Assembly: GCA_023145485.1 (NCBI GenBank)
Contig: JAGLDT010000136.1
Span: forward strand, 1-25,708
Reading direction: 5' to 3'
DNA from: Cocleimonas sp.
Lineage (GTDB): Bacteria > Pseudomonadota > Gammaproteobacteria > Thiotrichales > Thiotrichaceae
Length of the DNA stretch: 25,708 nt
Of this stretch, positions 24,441-25,708 are shown in pieces; within the stretch, counting starts at the first letter, position 1; every line of letters begins with the position of its first letter. The translations under genes and the position numbers were made by a program. The notes beneath the pieces were generated by a model. It saw nothing but the letters and a program-made list of their open reading frames with translations, ran no database searches and had not been told where the DNA came from.

Positions 24441-25415
24441 ATGTCTAAAACCTTTATACGATTTTTTATAGTCATCAGTTTATTAATGCTCTCTGCCTGC
24501 ACCTCTACTGTACGAGGTGTGAACTATGAGCTCTATAAAGGCCGTCTTCAAGCACAAACCTATTTAATGGGAAGGACTTATAAACCACGCCCTATGATAA
24601 TAAGTCGTAAAAATACAAGAGTTGCAAAGCCTGTCACAAATAACAAAGCAAAAAAAGTTACCGTAAGACGAGCAGTATCCAATACTAAACGAGTCTACCC
24701 CAGACCTGTCGTTAAGGTTCGCAAAGCTTATAAACCACCTATTTCCAAAGCAAGAACTGTTTATCAACGCTCTTTTGTACGTAGAGCAAAAAAGGCACAA
24801 CCCTATCGTAAGGCACGATCTACTTATCAACGTCCTGTGATAAAAAAACCAATCAGAATACAACAACGCAAAGCAAGAGTAGCCTATACCTATAAACGTC
24901 CTGTTGCACGCAGAGTTTATGTAGTACCTCCAAGCAGAACAGTCAGACAGCGACCCATTGCTCGCAGACCTTATGTAGCACCACAAAGAAGAGCAGTAGC
25001 ACCACAGTCTGCTACTCCCAAAATACCATTAAGCCAACTTAATGATAATCTTTTTAGTGCTGCTAAAGCAGGTAATATCGCACAAATTAATTCACTGCTA
25101 ACTCAGGGTGCACAGATTAACGCAGCCAATATGAGTCGAGAAACAGCATTACATGCCGCGGCAACATTAGGACGTAGTGCTACTGTCAATTTATTATTGC
25201 AAAAAGGCGCTAATCCAAACGCTACCACGACAGGTGGCTGGACACCTTTGCACTCAGCCGCACGTTTTAGACAGACACAGGTTGCAAGGTTATTAGTTAC
25301 TAGAGGTGCACAAGTTAATAGGCGTAATAATCAAGGCAAGACGCCTGTTGCACTTGCAACACAAGTTGGAGCAAGCGCAACAGCAACAGCACTAATAGCA
25401 CTAGGTGGACGATAG
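24441..25415 (+). CDS. Lipoprotein with polybasic repeat region and ankyrin repeats
   Basis: Not a known named protein. From the ATG at 24441 (AAGGAAG upstream) it has 324 residues. A lipoprotein signal ends in the lipobox L17-S-A-C20; Thr at +2 suggests outer-membrane sorting. Residues 31-201 contain no Asp or Glu but about 50 Lys/Arg, with many Pro, Tyr and Val. A degenerate ~21-residue repeat is seen there: KAR at 103, 124 and 144, each followed by YxRPVxRR-like blocks near 107, 128 and 150. Residues 200-324 form four ankyrin-type units (NLFSAAKAGNIAQINSLL, TALHAAATLGRSATVNLLL, TPLHSAARFRQTQVARLLV, TPVALATQVG). The layout suggests a periplasmic scaffold whose basic tether could bind peptidoglycan, LPS or acidic polysaccharide; this is inference. 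It lies 142 bases after ugd. Confidence 0.85.
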   Translation: MSKTFIRFFIVISLLMLSACTSTVRGVNYELYKGRLQAQTYLMGRTYKPRPMIISRKNTRVAKPVTNNKAKKVTVRRAVSNTKRVYPRPVVKVRKAYKPPISKARTVYQRSFVRRAKKAQPYRKARSTYQRPVIKKPIRIQQRKARVAYTYKRPVARRVYVVPPSRTVRQRPIARRPYVAPQRRAVAPQSATPKIPLSQLNDNLFSAAKAGNIAQINSLLTQGAQINAANMSRETALHAAATLGRSATVNLLLQKGANPNATTTGGWTPLHSAARFRQTQVARLLVTRGAQVNRRNNQGKTPVALATQVGASATATALIALGGR

Positions 25416-25474
25416 ATCCTACATTCCGCACCCTAAAAATAAAAATTAGATATTTAGGGTGCGGAATGTAGGAT
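25416..25474. repeat. Perfect 22-bp inverted repeat after the ankyrin lipoprotein gene
   Basis: The arms 25416-25437 (ATCCTACATTCCGCACCC plus TAAA) and 25453-25474 are exactly complementary around a 15-base AT-rich loop. The left arm begins one base after the stop codon. It could fold as a long transcript-end hairpin, but no U-tract follows, and the arms are longer and more regular than a normal terminator. A dispersed palindromic (REP/MITE-like) element is an alternative. Confidence 0.8.
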
Positions 25475-25708
25475 AGTTTCGGATGTTATTAAATCCTCAG
25501 CCCTAAGCCGGTCCGCCCCCCTTACTTTCTTATATTTTAAATCGAAAAGAGGAATACTTGAGTTCAACGTATTTAAATATTTTAGTAACTACTCAGCCAT
25601 AGATATAGTGTTTATTCATCATTAACACCACTATATCTTGTTTTTTAGCCATTTAAAATTAGTCTAATTCATAGATATTTCAAGTTAAATATAACAAAAA
25701 CACTATAT
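25475..25708. other. Right-end intergenic region
   Basis: No coding sequence is supported. After the inverted repeat comes a C-rich stretch (GGTCCGCCCCCC near 25510-25521), an AT-rich segment, a short TACTCAGCCA (25590-25599) that recalls the start of the 34-bp repeat, a terminator-like hairpin (25601-25646), and the octamer CACTATAT at the very edge, which also forms part of that hairpin. Confidence 0.5.
25601..25646 (+). terminator. Intrinsic terminator-like hairpin
   Basis: AGATATAGTG (25601-25610) pairs with CACTATATCT (25629-25638) across an 18-base loop and is followed by TGTTTTTT (25639-25646). It is AT-rich but has the stem plus T-run arrangement of a plus-strand intrinsic terminator, and lies about 190 bases after the ankyrin lipoprotein gene. 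Confidence 0.6.

Noticed and set aside
24564..24986. A 140-codon open frame antisense to the ankyrin lipoprotein
   Set aside because: It arises from the Lys/Arg-rich codons on the other strand; the translation is Cys/Tyr/Ser-rich and resembles no protein, while the sense frame has a lipobox and ankyrin repeats.
24700..25010. The basic repeat region as evidence of a frameshift or non-coding low-complexity DNA
   Set aside because: The frame is continuous from the signal peptide into the ankyrin repeats, and the repeat pattern is consistent at the protein level.

Overview
The window is a chromosomal segment of an AT-rich Gram-negative gammaproteobacterium. The evidence is a class A RNase P RNA close in layout and length to that of E. 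coli, a complete gammaproteobacterial-type division and cell wall (dcw) cluster, a MurE with the DNPR motif typical of meso-diaminopimelate-adding enzymes, a Pseudomonas-like short CysE with the cysE-iscR-iscS gene order, and an E. coli-type UDP-glucose dehydrogenase. The genus cannot be fixed from sequence reading alone. No CRISPR array, complete insertion sequence, prophage or tRNA was seen.

Layout. Bases 1-4870 are all on the minus strand: cysE, iscR and iscS (iscS runs off the left edge) form a cysteine and iron-sulfur assembly block; then comes a secreted PL7 alginate-lyase-like protein; then a compact bolA - moeB/thiF-like - copD-like group. Bases 5081-5459 hold rnpB on the plus strand. 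From 5746 to 23099 lies the dcw cluster on the plus strand: a near-consensus promoter, then rsmH, ftsL, ftsI, murE, murF, mraY, murD, ftsW, murG, murC, ddlB, ftsQ, ftsA and ftsZ, ended by a strong intrinsic terminator. Most junctions overlap by 1-8 bases (ATGA or TAATG), so translation is probably coupled. The cluster makes UDP-MurNAc-pentapeptide (MurC, D, E, F, Ddl), moves it to lipid I and II (MraY, MurG), polymerises and crosslinks it at the septum (FtsW, FtsI) and builds the divisome (FtsL, Q, A, Z). Two usual members are missing: mraZ, which normally precedes rsmH, and lpxC, which often follows ftsZ.

After the terminator come ugd (UDP-glucuronate for surface polysaccharide) and a lipoprotein of unusual build: a lipobox, about 170 residues with no acidic residue and about 50 Lys/Arg arranged in a ~21-residue degenerate repeat, then four ankyrin-type repeats. 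The right end holds a perfect 22-bp inverted repeat directly after this gene and an intrinsic terminator.

The core genes are conventional. The points most worth a second look are the polybasic ankyrin lipoprotein, a 10-bp-period MraZ-box-like array at the dcw promoter although mraZ is absent, a ~34-bp element duplicated in front of two minus-strand genes, the 22-bp inverted repeat, and hairpins flanking iscR.
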